Assembly (NCBI RefSeq): GCF_036320965.1
Contig: NC_092225.1
Location: 55,788,515-55,852,514 of the forward strand
Length of the DNA stretch: 64,000 bases
Direction: 5' to 3'
Source: Panulirus ornatus
Lineage: Eukaryota; Arthropoda; Malacostraca; Decapoda; Palinuridae
The translations under genes were made by a program, and so were the position numbers. Under the pieces are notes generated by a model, which saw only the letters and a list, made by a program, of their open reading frames with translations, was not told the origin of the DNA and ran no database searches. Within the stretch, counting starts at the first letter, position 1; every line of letters begins with the position of its first letter. Positions 49,181-63,189 of the stretch are shown one piece after another.

Positions 49181-49182
<2 letters not shown>
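47561..49182. other. No recognised gene
   Basis: A plus frame at 47691-47921 (76 codons) and others are unrecognised. GC-richer patches near 48200-48300 and 48480-48560 show no signature. Confidence 0.4.

Positions 49183-49257
<75 letters not shown>
49183..49257. repeat. (AT)n microsatellite
   Basis: About 37 AT units. Confidence 0.98.
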
Positions 49258-49262
<5 letters not shown>

Positions 49263-49519
49263 AAATAATGTAAAGAATTCTTGAAGCGTTGCACCGCGAG
49301 AAATTTGGTTGTTTCTATCGGAAGTGAAGCAGATGAGGCTATAAACTCAACGGTGTTAAGACTAAAGGAGTTGGATGTGGTTGGGAATGTTTCCCGAGGC
49401 TTGGTGGTGTTGAATACTGCCTGGCTGGGCTTAGGTGAAGTGAGTTTGTCAGTCGCATCGAGCACCGAGGTGAATATAATAGCAAGAAAGACTTTTATCT
49501 TTATTCTGTGTTAGATGAG

Positions 49520-49524
<5 letters not shown>

Positions 49525-49595
<71 letters not shown>
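49525..49595. repeat. (AT)n microsatellite at SINE tail
   Basis: About 35 AT units directly next to the tail end of the SINE-like element. Confidence 0.98.
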
Positions 49596-49596
<1 letters not shown>

Positions 49597-49597
<1 letters not shown>

Positions 49598-49834
49598 GTC
49601 TTTTTCTTTCATACTATTCGCCATTTCCCGCGATAGCGAGGTAGCGTTAAGAACAGAGGACTGGGCCTTTGGGGGAATATCCTCACCTGGCCCCCTTCTC
49701 TGTTCCTTCTTTTGGAAAATTAGAAAAAAATGAGGGGAGGATTTCCAGCCCCCCCGCTCCCTTCCCTTTTAGTCGCGTTCTACGACACGCAGGGAGTACG
49801 TGGGAAGAATTCTTTCTCCCCTATCGCCAGGGAT
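49597..49834 (-). mobile_element. SINE-like element, copy 1
   Basis: About 238 bp in minus orientation. The 5' end reads ATCCCTGGCGATAGGGGAG, the middle has CGTGTCGTAGAACGCGACT and a purine/pyrimidine-rich centre, and the 3' end reads TCTGTTCTTAACGCTACC, TCGC and CGCGGGAAATGGCG followed by an A-rich tail. There is no coding capacity. The 3' tail is related to that of the dominant LINE. No clear tRNA promoter boxes, so the origin of the 5' part is unknown. (AT)n lies at both ends. Confidence 0.85.
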
Positions 49835-49838
49835 TATA

Positions 49839-49904
<66 letters not shown>
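49835..49904. repeat. (AT)n microsatellite at SINE 5' end
   Basis: AT units with one TG interruption near 49843. Confidence 0.97.
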
Positions 49905-49906
<2 letters not shown>

Positions 49907-50235
49907 TAATAAGGTATGATTTCTAGTATTATTAAATGTCGAATGGACATTACCGTAATAGGAACTGAACGGGACGAGTTAAGAATAAAAGAATATAGTG
50001 CAATAGAAATGTGGTTTATCCCCCTTTGCTCATGTAATTTTTTGTACCTGTGTATCATAACTACAAATTATAGGTGTAGAATATTTCTGTGTTGTAGATA
50101 AGTACGTGTTCTGAGGTGAACTTGTATAGTCGCGCTTGACATGTTCGTGTCTCATGAGTGTGCAGGACTTTACGTGGCATGAGAAGGTGAAGTTTCGAAT
50201 ATCGAACCGGTTTATAATTAAACCCTTTAAGCACG
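49905..50235. other. No feature seen
   Basis: AT-rich DNA leading into the foldback-like repeat. Confidence 0.5.
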
Positions 50236-50617
50236 ACGGTACGACCCTTGAGCACGACGATACGACCCTTGAGTACGACGATACGACCCTTGAGCACGAC
50301 AATACAACCCTTGAGCACGACGGTACGAGCCTTGGGCATGACGGTACGAGCCTTGAGCACGACGATACGACCTTTGAGCACGACGATACGACCCTTGAGC
50401 ACGACGATACTACCTTTGAGCACGACGATACGACTCTTGAATTCGACAATTCGTCCCTTGAATATGATGGTACGATCCTTAAATGCGATGGTACGGCCTT
50501 TTGACCTTAACCTTAATTATCAGGTCAAAGACGGGTAGACCATCATACCCATGGGTCGTACCGTCGTGCCCAAGGGTCGTACCATCGTGCCCAAGGGTCG
50601 TAGTGCCGTCCCCAAGG
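50236..50617. repeat. Foldback-like dispersed repeat, copy 2
   Basis: Left arm: about 12 tandem units of 21 bp with core TACGACCCTTGAGCACGAC (50236-50497). Centre: CCTTTTGACCTT and AGGTCAAAG (50522-50530) with ACCATCATACCCATG. Right arm: three 21-bp units GGGTCGTACCGTCGTGCCC (50553-50617), the reverse complement of the left-arm unit with one mismatch. The whole could fold into a long hairpin. No coding sequence. Confidence 0.85.
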
Positions 50618-50636
50618 TAGATTGATATAAGCAGGA

Positions 50637-50650
50637 CCCCCCCCCCCCCC
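50637..50650. repeat. Poly-C tract
   Basis: Fourteen consecutive C, 20 bp beyond the foldback repeat. Confidence 0.95.
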
Positions 50651-50759
50651 TGAGTGCAGCAGTTCTAGGCGCTGCTGGTGATGGTGCGGTAGAACAAAGG
50701 AGACAAGAGCATTACCCTCCCTGAGAAAATAATAAATGAAAGAAATGAGGATGGGAACG

Positions 50760-50892
50760 TGTGGCTGGGGATTCTCTGTAAGTGGCGGGGAGTTGAAGGA
50801 GTGGCTGGGGGAGTGGCTGGGAGGCTGAGGGAATGGCGGGGCAGTCGGGGGTATGGCAGGGAGCCGAGGGAGTGGCGGGGAGCGTGTGTGGA
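50760..50892. repeat. Degenerate G-rich tandem repeat
   Basis: GGGAGT/GGGAGC and GTGGCGGGG or GTGGCTGGGG recur every 15-25 bp. Confidence 0.6.
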
Positions 50893-51484
50893 GTAACTTT
50901 GGAGGATAAAAGACTGACTTGTGGGAGGAAATGAGTGGGTGGGAGAGGTTTATAGACTGTGTTATGGGCAGGAGGGCGGGAGGGAGGCGACCGTGAAGGC
51001 TGGGCAGGAAAGCAGACCCCTTCCTTCCTCCGTGGAGCCGTCAGGGGGTTCGTTCTTCAATACACCGCCGACGGAGGGTAGATCCTCTGGGGAAGGCTAT
51101 CTCTGAGGTCCTGGAAGACGGATGAGGGGAAACGGACGTCAAGGAGGCCGAGAAATATGAAGGAAGGAATCGTATTAAGGTAAAGAGGCAGGGAGAAGGA
51201 ATGTGTTTGTGTGTGTTGTGTGTGTGTGTGTGTCTGTGTGTGTCTGTGTGTGTGTAGGGCTGGAGGAAGAGGGGGAGGAGAAGGGGATCATGAGAAGTAT
51301 GAGGGCAAGTGGAAGGAGTGAGCATATACAGAGGAGCCTGAGACCCGACGCCTCGCTGCTCAGGACACAGGAACCGTATCTTATAAAGAGACGGAAGTGC
51401 GAAGGCAGAGGGTTGGCGAGGGAGCCGTAGAAGCGGCTGACGAGGTTCAGAGGTTGAGACAGAAGCCGTGGGAGGAGCAGGTGG

Positions 51485-51533
<49 letters not shown>

Positions 51534-51639
51534 GGGGAAAGTTCTTAGGGAAGCTCTGAGGGGAAGAAAAAGTGGGATTAATGAGTGGAGATGTGGATGG
51601 AAGGGATGGTTGCAGGGGAAGCAGAGGGAGTGAGGTGAG

Positions 51640-51682
<43 letters not shown>

Positions 51683-51999
51683 ACAAGAACAGAAGATGAA
51701 GTGATCAAGAAAGGAAGATCAAGGGAACAAAAGAAGGAAAAAATAACATCAGTACAAGATGTGGTTGGAAGGCAGCGGTTACAGTTTGCAGGAGAATCCT
51801 CGACAATATTTGTGATTGAGATAAAAAAGTAATTATGTCATATACATGTAACTGGAATACGAAAGAAATTCTAGTCGTCACTTGAATAGCGATGGACACG
51901 TTGAAACGGAGAAGGTTGTTGAAGGGTGGGAAACGGAGATGCTGGGCAGGTCTTACTGTGTACAGCCCAGGCAGGAGACGGCATGGCGTCCTGCAGGAG
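50893..51999. other. Purine-rich DNA with three microsatellites, no recognised gene
   Basis: (GT)n-type tract 51203-51256, (GA)n at 51489-51532 and (GA)n at 51643-51676. The frames crossing it encode mostly repeat residues. Confidence 0.6.
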
Positions 52000-52250
52000 A
52001 AACTGGATGTGGGCCTTGAGGGTAGAACTTGACATGGGCCTTGAGGGGAAGAACTTGACGTGGGCCTTTAGGAGAAGAACTTGACGTGGGCCTTGAGGGA
52101 AAGAACTTGACGTGGGCCTTTAAGATAGAACAAGACGTGGACCTTGACGTCGGAACCAGCCCTTGGCCTTTAGGATACGACTAGATATGGGCCTTGAGAT
52201 TGGAACGAGACCTTGGCCTTTACGGTGGGACTAAACGTGGGCCTTTAGAG
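52000..52250. repeat. 25-26-bp minisatellite, about 10 copies
   Basis: Core AACTTGACGTGGGCCTTTAG then GAGAAG, increasingly diverged to the right (for example ACCTTGGCCTTTACGG). Confidence 0.85.
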
Positions 52251-52439
52251 AGAGGTCAAGGTGTGAAGTAAGGCAGCACAGCTGGGGTGTTGGATCCGCG
52301 ACACATCTGTTGAGGAAAATTGTAAAGAAACCCCTTCATACAACTCCCCTGTGTCCCGCAGACTTGTCCTACCTCCCTGTCCCATATGCCCGTCTCATCT
52401 CTCCTATCCTACCTCCCTATCCCATATGTGTCTATCATC

Positions 52440-54413
<1,974 letters not shown>

Positions 54414-54484
<71 letters not shown>
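54414..54484. repeat. (AT)n microsatellite between SINE copies
   Basis: About 35 AT units. Confidence 0.98.
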
Positions 54485-54493
<9 letters not shown>

Positions 54494-54612
54494 TCATACG
54501 ATTCGCCATTTCCCGCATTTCCGAGGTAGCGTTAAGAACAGAGGACTGGGCCTTAGAGGGAAAATCCTCACCTGGCCCCCCTCTCTGTTCCTTCTTTTGG
54601 AAAATTAAAAAA

Positions 54613-54630
<18 letters not shown>
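54485..54630 (-). mobile_element. SINE-like element, copy 3, 5'-truncated
   Basis: Only the tail half is present (to TTGGAAAATT on plus), followed on plus by an A25 run (54606-54630) and (AT)n. The A run lies at the element's 5' side in its own orientation, where the other copies carry a shorter internal A stretch. Confidence 0.85.

Positions 54631-54675
<45 letters not shown>
54631..54675. repeat. (AT)n microsatellite
   Basis: About 22 AT units after the A run. Confidence 0.98.
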
Positions 54676-54682
<7 letters not shown>

Positions 54683-54685
54683 CAT

Positions 54686-55895
54686 AGTGTCTTCTCTGAA
54701 AACTTCATATGGACATCAGAGAGAAAAATAACATGAGTAATTTAATCGTTGCACTACACTTGAGAAGCTTTCTCGCAAAAAGATCGGCGCATGTGGATGT
54801 GGACAAATGGAAGGGATGGATAGAGACTAAATATTGATAACATTGGAAGGACAGCTGGGAAGGTAAGCAGCATTGGTGTTGCATAGTTTTGAAAGGTTTA
54901 TTGTGGTGTAGTGGATATTTTGAAAGTTATATCTAGCAGTGGGTTGAAAACGCGAAAAGATTAGTTGAGTAGAATGACACCTCGGAAGGGTTGGCAGCAG
55001 TTATTAGAAAACTCGGAAGGATTTGAAAAGTGCGTTAAGAACACTGAAGGATTGGCCGACGTGGGTTTGATTACTCCTATAAGGATTAGCAGCAGTGGGT
55101 GTGATAACTCGGGAGGGTTGGCAGCGGTGGGTGTGATATCTCGGAAGGGTTGGCAGAAGTGGGTGTGATACATCAGAAGGGTTGGCAAAGTGGGTGTGAT
55201 ACTTCCGAAGGGTTGGCAGCCCTGTGTTAAGACTACGTTAGGCCGTGCAGTAATCGCTAATTTTTGCTGTTTAATGCACATAAACTGGCTATGGCATAGG
55301 AGGTAAATGTGATGATAGCATAGATTAGCACAAACATTGATTTTTTTCTTAAATTCAGTTGTTGCAGCCATCGCCATCGCATAATCATGACGGTTAGTCA
55401 TTATTAATGCGCATGCGTAGAGTTTGAACATTATATTTCGTTGCAATATTCAGTGTTATTTAAGGAATATTGCTTTTCCATAAACTTCTGCGCAAGTCTT
55501 GATGTTAAACTTCATACAGAAAAAAGAAGAAAATAGTTCATAATCGACTTATATATGGTTTACAGGCGATGTGTATGTTTGTGTGTAATACTACGAGTAT
55601 TTGTAAATAATGGTTTGTGCTGTACGAGGAGGAAGTTTCTATAGCCATTGGGTCCCATTTCCATCTTGTCCCCGTTTCTTTTACAATGTTCACTTTAATG
55701 TATACGTAAATAATTTTTCACAATCATTTCGAGTGAGTGACATCGTTCAGGTGTATATATGCCTACTCAGAAATTAGAAATTAGTGTTTACGTTAGTGGA
55801 GACTCCAGACATTGGCTTATGTAGATGAAAAACAATAAGCAAATATTGTGATCTTGGTATGAGATACAAGCCAACCCGAGCAAAGATGATAAGTT
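54686..55895 (+). repeat. Duplicated segment B
   Basis: Direct copy of 52545-53673: same X, minisatellite and Y blocks with scattered substitutions and small indels. At 55896 it switches abruptly to inverted sequence. Confidence 0.9.
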
Positions 55896-56478
55896 CTTAA
55901 CGCACTTTTCAAATCCTTCCGAGTTTTCTAATAACTGCTTCTAGCTTCTCTTAACTGTCGTGCAACGATTAAATTACTCATGTTATTTTTTTCCTCTGAT
56001 GTCCATATGAAGTTTTCTGAGAAGATAGTCTATACGAGAACGCCTGAAGGTTTACAACTGAGTCACAACAAAGCATCACAAAGTGGCCTTCTCCTTCACC
56101 TTCTTCATGCCTTGTTCATATCATAATATGAAAGGTTTTTTATGTTTACAACTTTCAGTCCGTCAGAAAAATAACCAAACTTTTAACACAAAAATGAAAA
56201 GAATATTATCAGTAATACTCAATGTCTTGCATGAGTACACAAATTATTCACATAATTATTTATCAAGAAATATGTCTGCATCATAAGAAACATCTGATAG
56301 TTCCTTATGTATATTACAGACCTCTCATGACGTCTTCCTTGAAAGTGAACCACAATAATGTTCCCGTCATTAAAATACACGAAAGAAATTATAAAAGCCC
56401 ACAGCGTGTTAACAGTCACGCTGGAACACAGTGTTTAGTCTGTACACAAATCCGTGTTAATAACTTCACATCACTTCA
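55896..56478 (-). repeat. Duplicated segment C (inverted; left arm of palindrome)
   Basis: On plus it reads as the reverse complement of the minisatellite start, then X, then a block W, then Z, ending in the Z sequence CACTGTGTT..GTTAATAAC. It faces segment D head to head. Confidence 0.85.
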
Positions 56479-57372
56479 CTTCTTTCGTGTATTTTGATGA
56501 CGAGAACATTGTTGTGGTTCACTTTCAAGGAAGATGCCATCAGAAGTAGTCAGTGATATACACAAGAAAAAATCAGATTATTTCTTATGATGGAACCATA
56601 TTTCTCGATAAATTATCGTGTGAATAATTTGTGTACTCATGGAAAATATTGAATATTATTGATATTCTTTTCATTTCTGTGGTAAAATGTTGGGGATCTT
56701 TGTTAAGGACTGAAAGTTATAAACAGAAAAACCTATCATATTATGATGTGAACATGGCATGAAGAAGGGGACGGAGGAAGGCACTGTATGGTGCTTTCTT
56801 TTGACTCAGTTGTAAACCTTCAGGCGTTCCCGTTCATACTTCTTTGAAATCTCTAATGGACACAAGAAGAAAAAAATCATGTTTATATGGACAAACTGAA
56901 GCGATGGTAGAGTGGAGACAGCTCGGAAAGGATATAGAACAATATATAGAGACTGTGTAAATAATGAAAACAATAGAGGACAGCTAGAAAGGTAAGCAGC
57001 AGTGGTGTTGCATAGTTTTGAAAGGTTCACTGTCGTGGAGTGGGTATTTCGGTAGTTGTGTCTAGCAGTGGTTGAGAACGCGAAAAGATTGGTCGAGTAC
57101 AATGGTTGGCAGCTCTGCAGGGTTGGCGGCCGTGGGTTTGATGACTGAAGGAATTGGCTGCCGTGGGTTTGATAACTCGGAAGGGTTGGCTACCGTGGGT
57201 TTGATTACTCCGTAAGGTTGGCAATAATGGGTTTGATAACTTCGAAGTGTTTGCAGCAGTGGGTTTGATAACTTCGAAGTGTTGGCAGAGTGGGTTTGAT
57301 AACTTCGAAGTGTTGGCAGCAGTGGGTTTGATAACTCCGAAGTGTTGGCAGCAGTGGGTTTGATAACTCCTA
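56479..57372 (+). repeat. Duplicated segment D (direct; right arm of palindrome)
   Basis: The order Z (TTGTGGTTCACTTTCAAGG), W (CATATTATGATGTGAACATG), X (GACGGAGGAAGGCACTG; CCTTCAGGCGTTCC), minisatellite mirrors segment C over at least 450 bp. The minisatellite is best developed here (57100-57372). Confidence 0.85.
57100..57372. repeat. 32-bp minisatellite within segment D, about 8.5 copies
   Basis: Core GAAGTGTTGGCAGCAGTGGG followed by TTTGATAACTTC. The same unit, more decayed, occurs in segments A and B. Confidence 0.92.
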
Positions 57373-57525
57373 TCCTTTCTCTGTGTCCCATATGCTCGTC
57401 TCATCTCTCCTGTCCTTCCTCCCTTCAAGGGTCTGACACTTCTCAGAGACCACCTCACCTAGGGATGTGTTATGCACATACCCTGGACTAGGAGGGCAGA
57501 AGGTCAACTAGTCCTTGGGCCGAAC

Positions 57526-57675
57526 CCTGGTCTCCACACCACCAGTCAGTAATATCTGGTCTCCTCACCCACCAGTCGTTATTACTTAAGTCTCCACAGT
57601 ACCATCTTGTAATACCTGGTCTCCATTCCACTAGTCAGTAAACTAGTCTCCATCACGTCACCAAATATCTGGTTT
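57526..57675. repeat. Diverged 29-30-bp tandem repeat, about 5 copies
   Basis: CTGGTCTCCACACC and CCAGTCAGTAATAT recur with substitutions. Confidence 0.7.

Positions 57676-58493
<818 letters not shown>

Positions 58494-58553
<60 letters not shown>
58494..58553. repeat. (AT)n microsatellite at SINE 5' end
   Basis: About 30 AT units. Confidence 0.98.
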
Positions 58554-58556
<3 letters not shown>

Positions 58557-60118
58557 ATTCGTAGCTCGTATCACTGTTGTGTGTCTGTGTACAATCTCAC
58601 TTATTGCGACATGATGAATTACTTTCAAACATCTTTACTCGTAAATATAACTGTGCTGTTTCCATCAACCGCTCTGTTGGAGTTTTTAAGACGTGGCAAA
58701 TGTCAGTGCGTCACGACCTTCTGACTGAATGAGAAACGTGACTGGTGTCAGTCGCCTTAAATTTGATAATTGCTCAATAACGTTGCGATTCTTTGCCGCT
58801 TGTTTGATGATTATTTTCTCCGTTCTTAGTCTTTCGCCACCTCCTGTGAAAAATTTTGCATTCGGATTTTAGTAATAAAGATAATAATTGTAATAATGAT
58901 ACTACTACTACTATTAATAATAATAATAATGATAATGTTAGCAGTGAAGTTACTAATGACGTACATAAGATAATATATAAGTAATATTTGATTTTTACAT
59001 GGAAAGAGTTACATTTAATTGTTTCAGCGAAAATTGAAAACAGTCTGCCACATCCTGTGCTCGGACCCCAGTGGTGGCTCCAACCTACCGTGGATTGATT
59101 TGTTACCAGTGAAGTCATAAGCAAGAGTTGCTCGAATGAAATTAATAGCTGGTGGATCCGTCTTAAGCAACGCGTCCATCTTGTTATCACTAGGTAAAGA
59201 GGCAAACGAGTCTCCAATGATGTTTGGCGCTGATTGGCTCAGCGTCTCCTGAGTAGCCAGTCAGCATCTCTAGTCAGCACACCGAAGTAGTTTTATAATA
59301 TTTTACCAAGTATTACTGAAAGGTTGATTATTAAATGTGTAGTTGCATGATTTAGATCAATGTAGATAACAAACCAGCGTATACTAAAGAAAGGAGTTGC
59401 ATTGTGAGATGAGCCAAATTTCTTAGCGAAAGGTTGCAGTTATAGGCAGATGAAGTTAAGAAATCCTTCGGGTTAATTTTCAAAGCCCAACTCTAAACAT
59501 TCAAGAACACCTTTGATATCAGTACAGTTGTCCTATCCTTGTTCATTATTATATTCATTCTTTAGTCACAGGCTCTCCAAGGGATAAACGGATAAATGTC
59601 GGACTTTGCAAACTGTTAGCAGTCTGTCTGGTAACTGAAATGAGTGGTAAAGTCCACGCACAGTCAGTGGATAGTACTAACCGGCTTTTGTTTTCTTCAA
59701 AGTAAATATTCTTAGCTTTCTTCGCACGAGAAATGATTTAGTTTTTGATCGTCAGACTTGTTAATCATGGTCATCGCGAAGTATGTTACTCTTAAGTGTT
59801 CTTGCATAATTGAATCAAACTTAGCTTAGGGTTATACCAACCCCGAGAATATTTCCGTTTTACGGCACATGAAACTTTATTTCAGATCACGAAAAGCCTT
59901 ATTGTGTTACTCTAGGTGTTGGATGTTAGTAATAATGGTTTCGAATACATGTTTGCCAGTGTAGTGTATCTCTGTTGATTAAACATTTGTTCGTTCCGTG
60001 GATGGTGATCTGCCTAGTGGCATTTTCTTTGTCAGATTCATTATTGCATGTGGTCTTTCGACACCATTCTGGAATAGTCGAGTGTTGATGCTTTTCTAAT
60101 TCCAGTCTAACAGAGTTT

Positions 60119-60120
<2 letters not shown>
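58554..60120. other. AT-rich DNA, no recognised gene
   Basis: A short AAT/ACT tract lies at 58870-58935. A 147-codon minus frame (58774-59217) crosses that tract and has no recognised domain. Confidence 0.4.

Positions 60121-60194
<74 letters not shown>
60121..60194. repeat. (CT)n microsatellite
   Basis: 37 CT units. Confidence 0.98.
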
Positions 60195-60197
<3 letters not shown>

Positions 60198-61130
60198 GGT
60201 GTGAAACAGCTTATAGCACAAATAGAAAGCAGTGTCGGAACTAAATGAATACATAAGCCAGCCAAGTTTGGCAGCCTCCGTTTGTACCAATATGCTATGA
60301 ACTCCTTACCATGAAACTAGTCAGCGGCAAATAGCGTAGGTGTATGTGAAGTAAGTTCACTTTCATCTGATAAACAGTACGGGGAATGATTACTCCTCAG
60401 TCGCAGGGTTCTTGGACTTGAGGGAAGTCAGCCATCTAGAAGATGCTTTGTAAACGAATTGAAAGGCTGGTCTTTCTTTAGTACCCTCTAGCATGTGTAC
60501 AGCTTTTAGAAGTGTTATGATGATGTTAGTAAAGGTAAATAATTTTGCGAATGGTTTAGTGTGCCCTTTAATGTCTCTTTATTAGATAGAATTAAGTCAT
60601 TTTGTTAGTAGTGACTGTTCACGTAATTCTGCCGTAAGAGTGCTGAAAAGAAGTAAAAAGAAAATGAGATGATGCAAGAAATGCGAGGTAGCAGGAAGCG
60701 AATCATCTGCCTGAACTCAGCCCCTCTCTAAAAGTTTCTTTTCTTGTCCATTTCCATCCTTAGCGATTGCTTCTCCAAGTTGGCCAGATCCTATCTTTAC
60801 CCTGACACTGCTAGAAGCAGAAGTTCTTATGAAGCAACGAACCAGATCACAAAAAAAAAAAAAAAAGTGTCTGGGAATTCAGGATCTTGAAACGGTGTAA
60901 AAGAAAGGGAATAAAATGCCGATTTTCCTACATGAGTTCGTTTCATAAACGAACAGTAAGTGACCGAGATGGAGATTACCGTCCATATTTACGTGATGAA
61001 AGAAAAGGTTTAAAAATGTAGTTAGGAATGAGAACACAATTATTCAACGGCAAGGCTATGGCTTGTTAAGCACATTGCAAAGTTTTGAGGTGAATGATAC
61101 CGGCTTATCCTAAATGTTTTTATAACATTT

Positions 61131-61131
<1 letters not shown>
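60195..61131. other. No feature seen
   Basis: Unrecognised AT-rich DNA with an A16 run near 60850. Confidence 0.5.

Positions 61132-61187
<56 letters not shown>
61132..61187. repeat. (ATT)n microsatellite
   Basis: About 18 ATT units. Confidence 0.97.
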
Positions 61188-61190
<3 letters not shown>

Positions 61191-61619
61191 AATACTGTCA
61201 TTCTGGATGTAAATGAATTTTTCCACTCATACAAGAGAACGGCGCCTGTGGTAGATGGTAGGTTCCACTATCATGACAGCCTAAGTAAAAAACCACATTA
61301 AGTCCCGTCTTGTCACCTACAATGCCCGTGTTCTGGGAAAGGCCATGGGTAGACTTGTATGAGAATGAGAGCCACGTTTTAGGAAAGAAAAATAAGAAAT
61401 GGTTGCGTCAGGTGCGCGTATTAGGACTACCGCAAAGCACTTAACACTGTAACACATAACTGTCTGGTAAAGGAACAAGATCTTTATATGCAGGAAAAAG
61501 GTAGAATTATCCTTGTGGATAGACAGTTACCTTAATTAAACAAGGATCGCATGTTAGGGTAGCCTTATGAAATGAGTGTACCTGAATGTGTGTGTGAATG
61601 ATATCGAGCTCATAGGGTA
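61188..61619. other. No feature seen
   Basis: No recognisable frames. Confidence 0.5.
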
Positions 61620-61930
61620 ATTCGAATTAAAGAGGGAGGAAGATAACAGTGTTGGTCCAGTCAAATTCAGTCCAAGTAAATGCAAAGTAATGAGGATGGG
61701 TTTCAATGAAGGAAGGCTTCGATATGGTGATAAACTAGGTGGAAATAAGCTGCAGGAATGTGTGCATACGAGGGATTTGGGATTCTCTTTGCACCAAACC
61801 GGTCGTCTAAGCTTCGTTGAAATTCTCATTAGAGTATAGGAGACAAACAGTCTACTTGCATATATCAAATTTGCATTCAAGTAAAAGGGTGAGAAGATAT
61901 TCAGCAAGCTTTTCTCATACTACATAATGC
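61620..61930 (+). mobile_element. Fragment of a CR1-like LINE reverse transcriptase
   Basis: The plus frame reads KFSPSKCKVMRMGFNEGRL and then LGGNKLQECVHTRDLGFSLH, matching the FN..KCKVM and L..V...RDLGV..S blocks after the catalytic box in CR1-type reverse transcriptases. It is short and decayed. Confidence 0.65.
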
Positions 61931-62434
61931 CAAAACTATAATTTCCTTTTTAAGCTTAGTCACCTCACAGGAATACAGAGAAGTGATAGGTGAGGTCTAA
62001 GGAAGGCAGCGTAGATGGTACCATAATGAAGAAAGCTAAGTTGTAGTAAAATTAGGTGCCACATATATTTATCCAACATTAAAGGTTCAAGAATAAGGCA
62101 TGACTTGATCATCACCTGTAAAATTTTAAAGTCATATTGATGACATAAAGTAGTTCTGTGAGAGATGCAAAGTACAACAACCAGAAGCCACAACATGAAA
62201 TTAAGCAAGAACGTGTTTTAGAAAGGATGTAGGGAGATGCTCTTTACTATACGAATGATGGAAAAAGTGAGTGATTCGTAACTTTACAAAGAAATTGAAC
62301 GTGTAAAACTTAGTCATTACCATATAATTAGGTAATCATATATTTCCGAATCAAGGACAAGGAAGCATTATGATAACAATCGACCAGTAGCGTTATAAAC
62401 GGGATTGTAGACTATCAGTGATGCTGTCTCACTT
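61931..62434. other. No recognised gene
   Basis: It could include more of the decayed LINE, but no block is recognisable. Confidence 0.4.
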
Positions 62435-62788
62435 GTAGATACTACAGTAACGTACAGAGCTGGGTTACAATTTTTTCCATGTAGACACTGCAGTAACGCA
62501 TGGGTCTGGGATACAGTCTTTTCTTAGTGGATACTGCAACCATTGATAAGGTTGGACTTTTAGCTTTTCTTGGTAGTTCTTGCAATGACATGTAGAGTTC
62601 GGCAGCATTCTTTTCTAGGTAGATATTGTAGTTATGATTTCAAGGCTACTGTCTTTTGTAAAATAGATATTGCAGTGCGTGTGGGACTAGGCTACAATAT
62701 TTTTTCGTCTTTGATAGGACTAGGATACAGTCTTTTTATTATAGTTACTGCATGAGAAGGCTGTGTTACATCACAGTCTTTTTATCCC
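62435..62788. repeat. Decayed 46-bp tandem repeat, about 7.5 copies
   Basis: Units begin GTAGATACTACAGTAACG, pass through GGGTTACA or GGGATACA and end TTTTTTC or CTTTTCTT. Later copies are increasingly diverged. Confidence 0.7.
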
Positions 62789-62814
62789 TTATTGAATGAT
62801 TGTTCGACTCTTCG

Positions 62815-62935
62815 GTATAATGGTCTGGCCTTATATAGTCCTTAAGGGACCTGTCAAAGACCAAGACATCATACCCACAAATTTATTCTCCTTCTCAAGG
62901 GTTATACTGTCATGCTTAAGGAATTATTGAAATAT
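62815..62935. repeat. Foldback-like dispersed repeat, copy 3 (degraded)
   Basis: GGTCTGGCCTTATATAGTCC, ACCTGTCAAAGACCAAG, ACATCATACCCA and CTCAAGGGTTATACTGTCAT follow the same order as the centre and right arm of copy 2. Confidence 0.6.
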
Positions 62936-63189
62936 AGTTAAGAGTAGATGAAGTTGCTTCAGGCAATCAACTTTGTCTCAGAATTCAGGGTACTCAGTAA
63001 GTTTGTTTAGCGCAGGTTAATATATTGACTGGGATGGACCATTTGCTTGTGTGCAGTTCCTCGAGTTTAATGCAAATTCATGCGTCTGTGGCTTTCCCAC
63101 TTCTACATGACCTGATCTGAAGTGATGCTCATTCATAGACTGGTGCCGGTAACTGTTCTAACGGCATTTAGTTTGTATATAGCCTTTGT
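62936..63189. other. No feature seen
   Basis: Possibly part of the LINE that follows (its 3' UTR), but not recognisable. Confidence 0.4.
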
